This document shows, piece by piece, positions 1-9,900 of a DNA stretch of 56,291 nt. Source of the stretch: Ignavibacteriota bacterium (lineage in GTDB: Bacteria > Bacteroidota > Ignavibacteria > Tepidaquicellales > OLB5); the NCBI GenBank assembly GCA_003820375.1, contig RPQH01000020.1, forward strand, positions 1-56,291. Direction: 5' to 3'. The notes beneath the pieces were generated by a model, which worked only from the letters and a program-made list of their open reading frames with translations, searched no databases and was not told where the DNA came from. Position 1 is the stretch's first letter. Every line of letters starts with the position of its first letter. Made by a program: the position numbers and the translations under genes.

Positions 1-41
1 ATTATAGCGACAAACATCTTCACTTTTACACTAAAAACCAG

Positions 42-177
42 TGGGCAGGAGTGTTTTTTCGAAAACCTCATTTCCCGCTCATAATCGCCATATTTTGGGT
101 GATTTTTAGCACTTTGGTCAGGAGTTATCTCTTTATACTGCAATAAGTTACAGCCGTTTTTCAAAAACTCCTGCCCA
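42..177. repeat. Spaced inverted repeat TGGGCAGGAGT
   Basis: The arm at 42-65 (TGGGCAGGAGT, a T run, then GAAAA) is matched in inverse at 157-177 (TTTTTCAAAAACTCCTGCCCA), with small differences beside the T run. About 90 bases separate the arms. It could be a folded RNA or a small palindromic element. No coding frame lies inside it. Confidence 0.55.
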
Positions 178-187
178 AAACCTGCCT

Positions 188-253
188 GTTAAGTGCCCAC
201 AAAGTGCCCACTGAGTGCCCGTAAACTGCCCGCTGAGTGACCATTGGATGACC
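188..253. repeat. 11-bp degenerate tandem repeat, six units
   Basis: Six consecutive 11-bp units end in GCCC or GACC (for example GTTAAGTGCCC, ACAAAGTGCCC, ACTGAGTGCCC). The period is exact while the unit sequence drifts. It lies beyond the terminator of the gene ending at 389, so it is not directly at a stop codon. Confidence 0.75.
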
Positions 254-333
254 GCTCAAAATAGATTTTGATACTATCGGAAAAATGCAGTTTTTATCTT
301 ATTATTTTTGGAAGAAATACCTGCACATAAGGT

Positions 334-372
334 ATGAAAATAAAATAGCAGGCACCGGAATGAACCGGCACC
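334..372 (-). terminator. Probable intrinsic terminator of the propeller gene
   Basis: Read on the minus strand, GGTGCCGG and CCGGTGCC (351-372) pair across a short loop with two G-T pairs, followed by a T-rich stretch (334-347). It starts 17 bases after the stop codon at 389. Confidence 0.5.
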
Positions 373-388
373 TCTAACTATAACATAG

Positions 389-2065
389 TTACTTTATTAA
401 TGTCATTCTCTTTATATCCGTATAATCATCTGCTATAAGCTTATAAAAGTACATACCACTTGATAAATTAGAGCCATCAAATGTTACATTATAATTTCCA
501 GCTTCTTTAAATTCATTTAAAAGCTCTTTTATTTCTCTTCCGAGTATATCATAAATTTTTAATGTAACAAAACTGCTTTTAGGAATTGAGAATTTAATCT
601 GTGTTGATGGATTGAAGGGATTTGGATAGTTTTGAGATAATGAATAGATTTCATCTTTATCCTTTACGAAATAATCTCCACCTCCATCAGTTGAGTTATA
701 TTTCATCGTAATATAAAATGTGTTATTAGGAGTACTTGGCGTTACTTTTCCTATTACTATAGGATCACCATTGATGTCAATTGCTATATCTCTCAAATCA
801 ACTTGTGTATATGAACCTTTTAAATTCTCAGTCCATAGGGCAAAACCAACTGTATATTCATATTTAATCGTATATCCAGAAATAGGCTCGCTAGAACCAT
901 TTAATTCGTTACCCGTTACAAAAATATTTTCATTATTATCTATTTCGAGGGCACAGAAGCTAACCGGATTATTACTTTCGAATATTCGTCTCCATGAAAT
1001 ACCTCCAGTAGTTGTATATCTAATAGTTTGACCGCATTTTACAGATGAGTTTATACCATAACCAGTTGTGAATACGTCTGTTGTGTATTGCTCCGGTCCA
1101 TTACCGATAGAAACACGACGATCAAATGTTTGTACTGTATAGTTTACACCATTAAATTCATTATTCATCCATTGACGTATACCATCGAAGTTATACTTAA
1201 TAGTTGCGGTTTTTTGAGTACTGCCAGAATAACTGCTTCCTGTTACATAAATTCCTGAAAAATTCGTGGCAATGTCATAAGCAATATCTTCTCCATCATT
1301 ATTAAATAATGATTGCCATAAATAAGTCCCATTTAAAGAAAAAGCCATAGTTCTAAAGTCATAATTAGAGCCATTATGTCCCTTACCAGTCGCATAAACA
1401 AAATTCCCTCTAACTTTTATTCCATAAGCATTATCGTTTCCATTGCTATATTGGTGAATCCATTCAGGATTTCCACCATTAATACTATATTTTAATACAG
1501 TAAAATTAAAATCATGTGGAATACCATAAGGATCTTCATACCAACCATTAGATTCGCCTGCAATATAAACATTTCCACTTATGTCACAGTCAATATCATA
1601 ACCATTATCATTGCGTTGATAATGATCTGACCATTTATTAGCCCAATTTTCATCACCATCTGTTGTATATGATAAAGTGATAATATTCCAGCGAAAGTCA
1701 TTGTTGGGGTCTTCGAGATCGATGATTCCACCGGTAACATAGAGCAAATCTGTTTCTGAATTAGGTACGTCAAAATATTTTATAGCACAGGGAATAGCAT
1801 AACCATATGGTAAATTATAAGATACTTCCCATAATTTTACACCGCCTGTTGAATATTTTAAAGTCGTTATTGTGTAATATATGGGATACCCTACGCTTGT
1901 TTGTTTTTGGCCTGTAACATAAATGTTTCCAGCATTGTCGGTAGTCACTATAGTTGCCTTATTATAACCTGAATTAGTTGTTGGGTACATAGCTAGCCAC
2001 TCTGCATTTAATTTAGCAAGATGTAATATTAGAAAAAATAGAAAAAATAATTTAATGGTTTTCAT
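389..2065 (-). CDS. T9SS-exported SBBP-repeat beta-propeller protein
   Basis: A secreted surface protein of unknown ligand. The start is set at the ATG at 2065 (MKTIKLFFLFFLILHL), which opens a signal peptide. The frame runs on to a TTG at 2146, but that would bury the signal. The body holds repeats of the form 'DNAGNIYVTG', 'DISGNVYIAG', 'NFSGIYVTG' and 'DNNENIFVTG', typical of SBBP seven-bladed propeller repeats. The last ~85 residues are a T9SS type A sorting tail: 'SQNYPNPFNPSTQIKFSIP', then 'KIYDILGREI', 'SSGMYFYKL' and the final 'KRMTLIK'. The neighbour at 2301 is a paralogue in the same orientation. Family assignment is firm; the biological role is not known. Confidence 0.85.
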   Translation of the reverse strand: MKTIKLFFLFFLILHLAKLNAEWLAMYPTTNSGYNKATIVTTDNAGNIYVTGQKQTSVGYPIYYTITTLKYSTGGVKLWEVSYNLPYGYAIPCAIKYFDVPNSETDLLYVTGGIIDLEDPNNDFRWNIITLSYTTDGDENWANKWSDHYQRNDNGYDIDCDISGNVYIAGESNGWYEDPYGIPHDFNFTVLKYSINGGNPEWIHQYSNGNDNAYGIKVRGNFVYATGKGHNGSNYDFRTMAFSLNGTYLWQSLFNNDGEDIAYDIATNFSGIYVTGSSYSGSTQKTATIKYNFDGIRQWMNNEFNGVNYTVQTFDRRVSIGNGPEQYTTDVFTTGYGINSSVKCGQTIRYTTTGGISWRRIFESNNPVSFCALEIDNNENIFVTGNELNGSSEPISGYTIKYEYTVGFALWTENLKGSYTQVDLRDIAIDINGDPIVIGKVTPSTPNNTFYITMKYNSTDGGGDYFVKDKDEIYSLSQNYPNPFNPSTQIKFSIPKSSFVTLKIYDILGREIKELLNEFKEAGNYNVTFDGSNLSSGMYFYKLIADDYTDIKRMTLIK

Positions 2066-2280
2066 AGTTTTTATCTTTATTAAAGTTAAAAGAAAGATTA
2101 TATTATTTTTATTATTTGTACATAAAAAGTATATTGTACATTTCAATTAGAAATTGACTGATTAAATTCAGTGTCGTTGTAGGTATTTATTCCCCTTGAA
2201 TCATGAATATTTAAAGAGGTAATGCTCACATTTGAAAATTTTGTTAAAGATTATAGATATCCAAATAATTATTATTCTAT

Positions 2281-2312
2281 ATTTTATTATTATTTTATTA
2301 TTATTTTATTAA
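2281..2312. repeat. 11-bp ATTTTATTATT array across a stop codon
   Basis: Two exact units and one shortened unit of ATTTTATTATT span the TAA stop (2301-2303) of the propeller gene. In mRNA sense the array begins in the last codons and continues into the 3' region. The low-complexity A/T sequence makes chance more likely here than in the other arrays. Confidence 0.5.
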
Positions 2313-3956
2313 TAGCATCTTTTTAGTTTCAGAATAATATTTTGTAGTTATTTTATAAAAATATATGCCAGAAGAAAAATTTCCTGAATTCCATATCAAT
2401 TCATAAGTACCCTGACACAATTTATTATCGACTAAAGTTTCAATTTCTCTTCCAAGTATATCATATAATACAAGTTTTGCTTTAATAATGTTTTGAAGTT
2501 CCCCTTCATATAAGTCAAATTTTATCTTCGTTGTTGTATTAAATGGATTAGGATAATTTTGATATAGCCGATTTTCTCTAGGGATATTATTTTGAATTGC
2601 TTTTATACCGGTATGGAATGAATATTTAGTAACAATCATTTTAGCATCACTTGAACCCGATAATAAAATATTATTAATAGTGTCGGTTTTTATACCGGTA
2701 ACCTCTGAACCCATAAATGGATAATTTGTAATTTCTTTCCATTTTAATGTTCCTTCAGTATCCAACATTAAAATTACAATCTGACTTATATATAATTGAT
2801 TAAGAAAAACAACAATCGAACCAGTCAATAAAATATTATTATCCTTATCAATATTCAAATATGTTGGACGTGGAAATGCTGTATCTGAATTGAAATAAGT
2901 CCATAATGAATCTCCAATACTTGAATATTTAATTGTAAAAATTTTTCTAGATGAATTATTAAAGTATACTCCACTTATATATACATTATTAAAATTATCA
3001 GTATCAACGTAAGTACTTTTCCAATTACCATTACTTGTTGAAGGAGGATTTATTAATTTCAACCATTCCTGTGTTCCATTAATATTATATTTTATTGTAA
3101 AACAAGATGCAAAATTCATTCCATAAGGTGATTGTCCTGTTATAATAACGTCATTTTCAGAATCTATGATTATAGATAGTGCATTTGATAACTGTCCGCT
3201 ATTAGAGAATGTATTAACCCATAATTGATTTCCTGATGAATCATATTTAATTGTTACAGCATTGTAATAATTCATACCTGTTATATAAATATTACAGTTA
3301 TTATCAACTTTCATATCACCGATGTCGGTACCGGAAGAAGTACCTAGTCCATATGATCTGCTCCAAATCAAATTTCCACTACGGTTATATTTTAAAATTG
3401 TATAGATTTGACATGAAAAAACGCATAAGTTGCTAAAGCCGGAAACATAAATATTTCCTGCGTTATCAATAGCTATTTTTCTTGCCTGGTCTTCATTATG
3501 TGTAGGGTTATCATAATATCTTAACCATTGTTGCAATCCGTCAGAATTATATTTTATTGTACAAAAGTCAAAATCACTTGCTGTTCTATGTGCATAACCG
3601 GTGACATATACATTACCATCATTATCTACAGCAATATCATTCGGGAATTTACCACCTGATGTTTCACCGGTAAAATTTGCAGACCATTGCAGTACTCCGC
3701 TAGAGTTATATTTTACTGTTGTATAGCTGTTCCATGATACAGTTCCATTGTAACCTTCAGAGTGACCTGTAGTATATACATTGCCTGAGTCATCTATTGC
3801 CATTGCAGCAGCAGAGGAAGAAAAGGTATTTGTCTCGGGATAAAAACTTGTCCACTCTCTGGTTGGTTGGGCATAAGAATTTACAATCTGCAATAAGCAG
3901 CTAAAAAGGATTGCCATAATTACCAGCAGTATTTTGTTTATCTTATATTTTTTCAT
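2301..3956 (-). CDS. T9SS-exported SBBP-repeat beta-propeller protein, paralogue
   Basis: Start chosen at the ATG at 3956 (MKKYKINKILLVIMAILF), which opens a signal peptide ending near 'NSYAQP'. The longer frame begins at GTG (3983). After the signal comes 'REWTSFYPETN', matching 'AEWLAMYPTTN' in the neighbour at 389, so the two are paralogues. Propeller repeats include 'DDSGNVYTTG', 'DNDGNVYVTG', 'DNAGNIYVSG', 'DNNCNIYITG' and 'DSENDVIITG'. The sorting tail reads 'YQNYPNPFNTTTKIKFDL', with FNTTT replacing the usual FNPxT, and ends in 'KKMLLIK'. Likely a cell-surface or secreted protein; no catalytic motif is visible. Confidence 0.85.
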   Translation of the reverse strand: MKKYKINKILLVIMAILFSCLLQIVNSYAQPTREWTSFYPETNTFSSSAAAMAIDDSGNVYTTGHSEGYNGTVSWNSYTTVKYNSSGVLQWSANFTGETSGGKFPNDIAVDNDGNVYVTGYAHRTASDFDFCTIKYNSDGLQQWLRYYDNPTHNEDQARKIAIDNAGNIYVSGFSNLCVFSCQIYTILKYNRSGNLIWSRSYGLGTSSGTDIGDMKVDNNCNIYITGMNYYNAVTIKYDSSGNQLWVNTFSNSGQLSNALSIIIDSENDVIITGQSPYGMNFASCFTIKYNINGTQEWLKLINPPSTSNGNWKSTYVDTDNFNNVYISGVYFNNSSRKIFTIKYSSIGDSLWTYFNSDTAFPRPTYLNIDKDNNILLTGSIVVFLNQLYISQIVILMLDTEGTLKWKEITNYPFMGSEVTGIKTDTINNILLSGSSDAKMIVTKYSFHTGIKAIQNNIPRENRLYQNYPNPFNTTTKIKFDLYEGELQNIIKAKLVLYDILGREIETLVDNKLCQGTYELIWNSGNFSSGIYFYKITTKYYSETKKMLLIK

Positions 3957-4227
3957 ACTCCAATAAAAAAATTCACAAAACACAACAAAAATCAGTAATT
4001 ACTGGCAGCAACTTATGGCCGGAAAAATTGCCGCGGATAATTATATGGTGGGGATTTTTCTAAATATAAGTGTTAAATTAAATCTTGTCAATACAGTACT
4101 TTATGAGCAAAAAAAGCAGATATTAAAAATGTCTGTCTTTTTAAAAAAATCTGTTAATCATCAAAATAAGTATAATCATCTAAATTTATGTAATCGGTTA
4201 ATCAATTAAACCTGTGTAATCAGTGAT

Positions 4228-6900
4228 TTATTTCACCAGCACCATCTTTTTTGTATCAATATTTCTGCTTGTTACAATGCGGTAAATATAAACACCACTT
4301 GCATATGATGAACCGTTCCAGCTTACTGCATATTCACCCGGTGATAACTCTTCATTTAATATTTCGCCGATGAACTGCCCTAATAGATTATAAATAAATA
4401 TTTTCACAATGTCCGTATGAGGAAGGTCAAACCTAATTTTTGTAACAGGATTAAACGGATTTGGATAATTATTATAAAGCTTAAACTCAAGCGGAATCCT
4501 TCCGCTTATTTGATGAATACCAATTGCATTGCCTGTTGTGAAATTCCAAATATCAGACCAAGGGCTGATACCTCCGACATTTTGTGCCCTTACTTTCCAG
4601 TAATATTTTGTTAAAGGCGATAGTTTTCCATCAGGAATTAAAAACTGTGATAGAATTGATGTAGTATCAATCAGGTTTGTACTAAACGATGAATCAACAG
4701 ACAGCAGAATATTATAATTTTCAGCACCAAACACATCAGTCCAATCTAATGTCGGGCTGGTGTTAACACCAGTGGCTCCATTTGGGGGAGCAAGCAGTAT
4801 AGGAGGCGCAACCGGTGCTGATACAATTGTTGTGAAATGCCAGATTTCAGACCAGGGACCTGTGCCTGCTGTATTAGTTGCGTTTACTCTCCAATAATAT
4901 GTAGTATTATTTGTAAGCGACCCGCCCTGCACCTGGTACTGCGAAATATTCAAACCGCCGTTATTAATTATTAAATTTGTAAAACCTGAATCTAGGCAAA
5001 GCTGTACCCTGTATGTTGAGTTCGGATTGTCGTCCCAATTAAGCAGAGGATTTAACGGGATATTACCGGCACCATTAAATGGATCAATTAATACAGGAGC
5101 TGCAGGAACAGACAGAATTGTTTTGAAATTCCATGTTTCAGACCAATTGCCCGTACCAAGGGAGTTTGTTGTTCTTACATGCCAGTAATATTTTGTATTG
5201 TTATTCAAAGTATTATTGGGAATTGTATATTGAGAAACGTTTATCGTACTGTTATCTACAACAGGGGATGTAAATAAAGAATCAGTTGAAACCTGAAGCT
5301 GATAATTGATAACGGAAATATCATCACGCCAGTCAAGCAGGGGAGTCAGCGACACATTTTGTGCATTATTAATTGGTATAACCAGCAATGGTGGAGGCGG
5401 AATGGTTATCACTGTTGAAAATTTGTTCGGTAAAGACCAGGGACCTGTGCCTGCCGCATTTGTTGTGCTCACACGCCAGTAATAAAGTGCATTGTTTCTC
5501 AGTACTGCTGTTAATTGTAAATTGGAATTTGTTATTCCGTTGATATCCGGCTCCGCTGTTACGAATGAAGAATCGAAAGAAATTTGCAAACGGTAATATG
5601 CTGCCGGTGATGTAGAATCCCAATCGAAATATGGTGATAAAGGAATATTTATTGCTCCGTTTACAGGAAGCAATAACATTGGTGCTAATGGTATTGCAAC
5701 AACTGTTTTGAATTTCCAGGTTGAAGACCATCCGCCGAATCCAACATTGTTAAATCCTCTAACTCTCCAGTAATAAACAATATTATTATTTAATAAACCT
5801 GTTCTTATTGTATGCTGAATATTTAATATCCCTGTTGTATCAAAAACAGTTGTGCCAAAGGAAGAATCAGTTGAAACCTGAAGCTGGTAGCTTTGTGAAT
5901 TTGCGGCAGTATCCCATTTCATTAAAGGTGTTAAAGAAACATTTTGAGCATTGTTTGGAGGAGCTGTTAAATTTGGTACAGCCGGAGGCGGGAACCCGCC
6001 AGTAGTAGTTTTAATAATAGTACCTGATGCACCTGCGGCGTATCCCGTGTCTGTTCCAAAAAACTGGAGGGAATAAAGGTCGTTTGTTGTACCTGATGAT
6101 TGCTCTATCCAGTTCAATCCTGCATTAGTTGTACGTTTAACTATACCCCCTAAAGTTACAAATGTTCCGGTGTTCTGGTTGCAGAATTTAATATCGGTAA
6201 TTCTATAAAGTGCATTTGAATTTAAGCTTGTCCAGTTTTCACCTCCATTGGTAGATTTATACAGAAAACCGCCATCAGCGCCTGTGTAACCTGTATTCTG
6301 GTTAAGCATAAAAACGCTGAAGAGATTATCAGTGCCCCCGGTTGGGTATTGAGCCCAGTTTTCTCCGCCATTTGTTGTTTTTAATATAATGCTCCCGCCG
6401 CCTGCTGCAAGACCTGTATTTGCATTAATAAATGATATATCCCAAATAGCATTAGTAAAGTTAGTAGCTGTTAGTATCCAGTTTTCTCCTGAGTTTGTGG
6501 TTTTTAAAATAACACCGCCTCCGCCGCATACATAACCTGTTAAAGAATCTGCAAATGTAACTGATACCAGTGTGTATGGAAAAGTCTGGAAAAACCAATT
6601 ATTTCCTCCGTCGGTAGTTTTACCGATTCTTTCATCAGCAGCAACAAATCCTGTGTTAGCATTAATAAAATGTACTCCGAACAAAATAGGAGAAATACTG
6701 TTCGGTTGATTAACCCAGTTCAAGCCCCCGTTAGTTGTTTTAATTATTTTTGAACCTGTTCCAACTGCTGTGCCTGTGGAAGGATTTACAAAATATACGC
6801 TGCGAAGTATTTCTGTAACCCCGGTGGGTTGAACTATCCATTGGGAATTTATCCGTAATATTATGAGAAATAAAAATATGAATATGTATTTTAATCTCAT
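4228..6900 (-). CDS. T9SS cargo with YCF48-like propeller and five Fn3-type domains
   Basis: Signal peptide MRLKYIFIFLFLIILRINS, then about 280 residues of YCF48/BNR-like propeller repeats (motifs 'TTNGGLNWV', 'TTNSGENWI', 'STNGGENWT'). Five fibronectin III-like domains of ~95-100 residues follow. Each opens with a 'P.N.A.N..L.P...W' pattern and carries 'YYWRV' or 'YYWHV'. The C-terminus is a T9SS type A tail ('NNYPNPFNPVTKIRFDLP' to 'KKMVLVK'). The ATG directly follows the stop codon of the C25 peptidase gene with no gap, so the two are translationally coupled. The protein may be a partner or substrate of that enzyme. Function is otherwise unknown. Confidence 0.87.
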   Translation of the reverse strand: MRLKYIFIFLFLIILRINSQWIVQPTGVTEILRSVYFVNPSTGTAVGTGSKIIKTTNGGLNWVNQPNSISPILFGVHFINANTGFVAADERIGKTTDGGNNWFFQTFPYTLVSVTFADSLTGYVCGGGGVILKTTNSGENWILTATNFTNAIWDISFINANTGLAAGGGSIILKTTNGGENWAQYPTGGTDNLFSVFMLNQNTGYTGADGGFLYKSTNGGENWTSLNSNALYRITDIKFCNQNTGTFVTLGGIVKRTTNAGLNWIEQSSGTTNDLYSLQFFGTDTGYAAGASGTIIKTTTGGFPPPAVPNLTAPPNNAQNVSLTPLMKWDTAANSQSYQLQVSTDSSFGTTVFDTTGILNIQHTIRTGLLNNNIVYYWRVRGFNNVGFGGWSSTWKFKTVVAIPLAPMLLLPVNGAINIPLSPYFDWDSTSPAAYYRLQISFDSSFVTAEPDINGITNSNLQLTAVLRNNALYYWRVSTTNAAGTGPWSLPNKFSTVITIPPPPLLVIPINNAQNVSLTPLLDWRDDISVINYQLQVSTDSLFTSPVVDNSTINVSQYTIPNNTLNNNTKYYWHVRTTNSLGTGNWSETWNFKTILSVPAAPVLIDPFNGAGNIPLNPLLNWDDNPNSTYRVQLCLDSGFTNLIINNGGLNISQYQVQGGSLTNNTTYYWRVNATNTAGTGPWSEIWHFTTIVSAPVAPPILLAPPNGATGVNTSPTLDWTDVFGAENYNILLSVDSSFSTNLIDTTSILSQFLIPDGKLSPLTKYYWKVRAQNVGGISPWSDIWNFTTGNAIGIHQISGRIPLEFKLYNNYPNPFNPVTKIRFDLPHTDIVKIFIYNLLGQFIGEILNEELSPGEYAVSWNGSSYASGVYIYRIVTSRNIDTKKMVLVK

Positions 6901-9900
6901 TTATTTTAATATTGCTAATTTTTGAATAGCTGTTTCAGTTTTGTCGGTATCCTCAAGTATTAATTTGTAAAGATAAATACCGTTTGCAATAGTTTCACCA
7001 TCGTTATCTCTGCCATCCCAATAAATCTGGTTATACCCAACATGTGCAGGAGCAGTAATTTCTTTTATAAGCCTGCCTGCAACGGTATAAATTTTTATCC
7101 TGCATCTCTCAGGGCTCTTTTCTGCAAACAAATTAAATGTAAAATATGTATCGCCGCGCATCGGGTTTGGAAAATTATATAACTCTCTCACCTTAAATGC
7201 ATAGCTCACATTTGTCCTTATTGAAAGTGTATCAGCAGAATTATTATTCTTATCTGCACCGATAAATCTGAAATTATGCTCACCTTCAGTTAATACGGGA
7301 CGGAATGTTACAATTGCTTTTAAATTGCCGTCATTCATTGGAGTAAACTCGATTTGAGGATTAGGGCTGCCATCGAGATTGTATTTTACTACCTGGTTAT
7401 CAAGCATTATTTTAATGTTTGCAGTATCGGCTAATGTGTAACTAATATCAGTTTCATCATAAAACTTAAACTTTATTTCAGGTTTTGCAGGTATTAGGTC
7501 ACCATCCATAATTTTCTGCCCGTCAAATGTAACTTCTATCGATGGAGGCAATGAATCACCCGTGATAACAATATTTGTCAAAGCAAAATTGTTGAAAGGA
7601 TAATAATCAATATTATTTCCTGCAATTTCGCATTCAAAGAAAATATCAACTGTATCGGCTGTGGTGGTTCTGTTTCTTAATCCTGCTGTTGAAAATGTTA
7701 TATTTGCCGTCCGTGAGCTATCGGGATGCAGGGGAGTGTATACAGTGTCCGTTTTTATAATTCTGATTCCATTGTAAGTAAGAGCTGTCCATTTATTAAT
7801 TATTACATTTGCCGGAACATAACCTTCATTATAATATTTTACAGATATTGTAACGGGAAGACCTTCTTCAATGACCGAGTCACTTCTTATAAAAGAAAAA
7901 TTATCAGGTAAAATTTCAGCGGGAGGTGTATAATTGAACTTCAGCGATTTGAATATGGGTGATCTGAGCCCGAGCAGTGTATCGATATATATATGTGCAT
8001 CAAGCTTTACATCCGGATATGTGAAGTTATTCAATGTATCAAGATTAATAAATGGATTATTAATCCCTTTGTAAAATATTGTAGTATCTCCGTTTTGTTT
8101 AATACCCGATACATCAAAATTCACATACGAATTCGGAAACAAGGTTGAATTCCATGAAAGATATTTCCATCTGTGTGAAGGACCCGGTGTAAATGAGAAT
8201 CCTCCTTTTGTATTTAGAAAAACAGGATTAATGCTTACAGTTGATGGTGTCCAGGTGCCTGAAGGATTATAATTGTGATATTCTTCCTGAGCGTTAGCAG
8301 GAGCGGCACCTAAGTAACCTATGAAAGCCCATGTATCAAATGCCCCGATTGACTGCACAGAATCAACATACATGCTTCCAAATTGCTTAATTTTGTTCTT
8401 TACCGCTGCACTGAGCGGAACAGATGGCGTGTATGAAGCATTCAAAAGCATAATAAATTGTGTAGTATCAAAAGTATTCAGAAAAGAGAGCAAAGTATCA
8501 TTTGATTGAGCCACAGGAAGGCGGAAATTTTTGAATTCAAGATATTTTCCTGTTAACCTGCTTACTTTCACAATATTTAAACCCGGGTTATTGCCGCCAT
8601 CGATATATAATGTAAAATTATTTATTATAAAGTATGATGCCTCAAATCCATTGCTGCCAAATGAATGTGATGTTAATTCACCCGTGAAATTCTTCAATTC
8701 AAATCCGCTGCCGTTAAATAATAAATTGCTTGAATTAAAATTATCTATCTGGTTAGGAAGCCGGGTATATATAGTCACAGATGAATCATAAGACCTTAAT
8801 TTATCTGCAGCAAGTGAATTCAACGGATTATAAACAAACCTGCTTGTGCCGGTCCATCCTGTGCTGTCTCCATTTATTACAGTATTTGTTCTCCAGAAAA
8901 AAACTTTATTGCTGTCAGTATAGGGCAGATGATAAGTAAATTTTGATGCCGGACCATTTACATTTGATGTTGTTTTATAAATGGGATTTACAAATGAGAA
9001 ACCGGTATCTATCTGAAGTATAACCTGTATATTTGCATTCTTAGTTAACTGGGGATTTAAGCCGACTATCTGTACTGAATCATCTTCAATGACAGAATTA
9101 TCAATCGGTTTCAGCGGCAGAAAACTGATATTCCTTAATGGAAGCTGGAAGCTTAAAATATTATTATTTTCATATCTTTCATTGTACCAGTTATCATTAT
9201 CCAGTGTTATCTTTACCGAATAATTCCCAATCGTATCAAGCTTAAAATTATAAAGTGCAGTATCGGCGAATGCAAAGCTTCTAATAATAGTATCCCTCAA
9301 AATATATACTCTGTTGTTCTGCAATACCTGGAACCGTATCTTGCATGAATCGGCATATGTTCCAAGATTTTTAGGAAATATTTTCAGATTAATATTTTCA
9401 TTAACCGACGGATATGGATTTGAAATAACATAATCTGTACTTTGAATTTCAAATTCAGGGGATGGGGGAATCAGTAATTTTGTAGCAGGGTCACCCAGAA
9501 GATTATAGCTGTTTATAGTATTCTTAAACGGAAAGATACCTGAATCAGGCATTAACTTAGTCGTTGCAAATTTAAGAAGGTCACCAATTCTTCTTACGCT
9601 ATCGGATGAATATGCCTGAAGCATATAACCATTATACAAATTTCCCTGTGTTGAGTAGCTCCATCCGGTTGAGCCGACAAACCCAATTGCACATTTATCC
9701 GGCAGGTACACAAATTTTTCACCGAAACCCCTCATACCTGGTTCGGAATTCCTTCCTGTGAAGCAGGTCATGCTTAATACAAGCGGCAGCTTATTATAAT
9801 TTGAAAGAATGTTAGGGTCGCTTAAGCCTACTTCCCAATCCTGGCTTGCAGCATGACCGATGAAATTTACTATCATCCCGCCGCGGTTTATTTCATTTCT

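Larger units (their letters stand above)
1..388. other. Gene-free left edge with repeats and a terminator
   Basis: No convincing coding frame is present. The stretch holds a spaced inverted repeat (42-65 against 157-177), an 11-bp tandem array (188-253) and a hairpin close to the stop codon at 389. A mobile or RNA gene that begins outside the window cannot be excluded. Confidence 0.6.

Noticed and set aside
4015..4209. 64-residue plus-strand frame
   Set aside because: Low-complexity, Lys/Asn-rich, overlapping degenerate repeats, with no homology visible by eye.
5369..5731. 120-residue minus-strand frame within the Fn3 region
   Set aside because: An alternative frame of the repeated Fn3 domains; the main frame has a signal peptide, domains and a tail.
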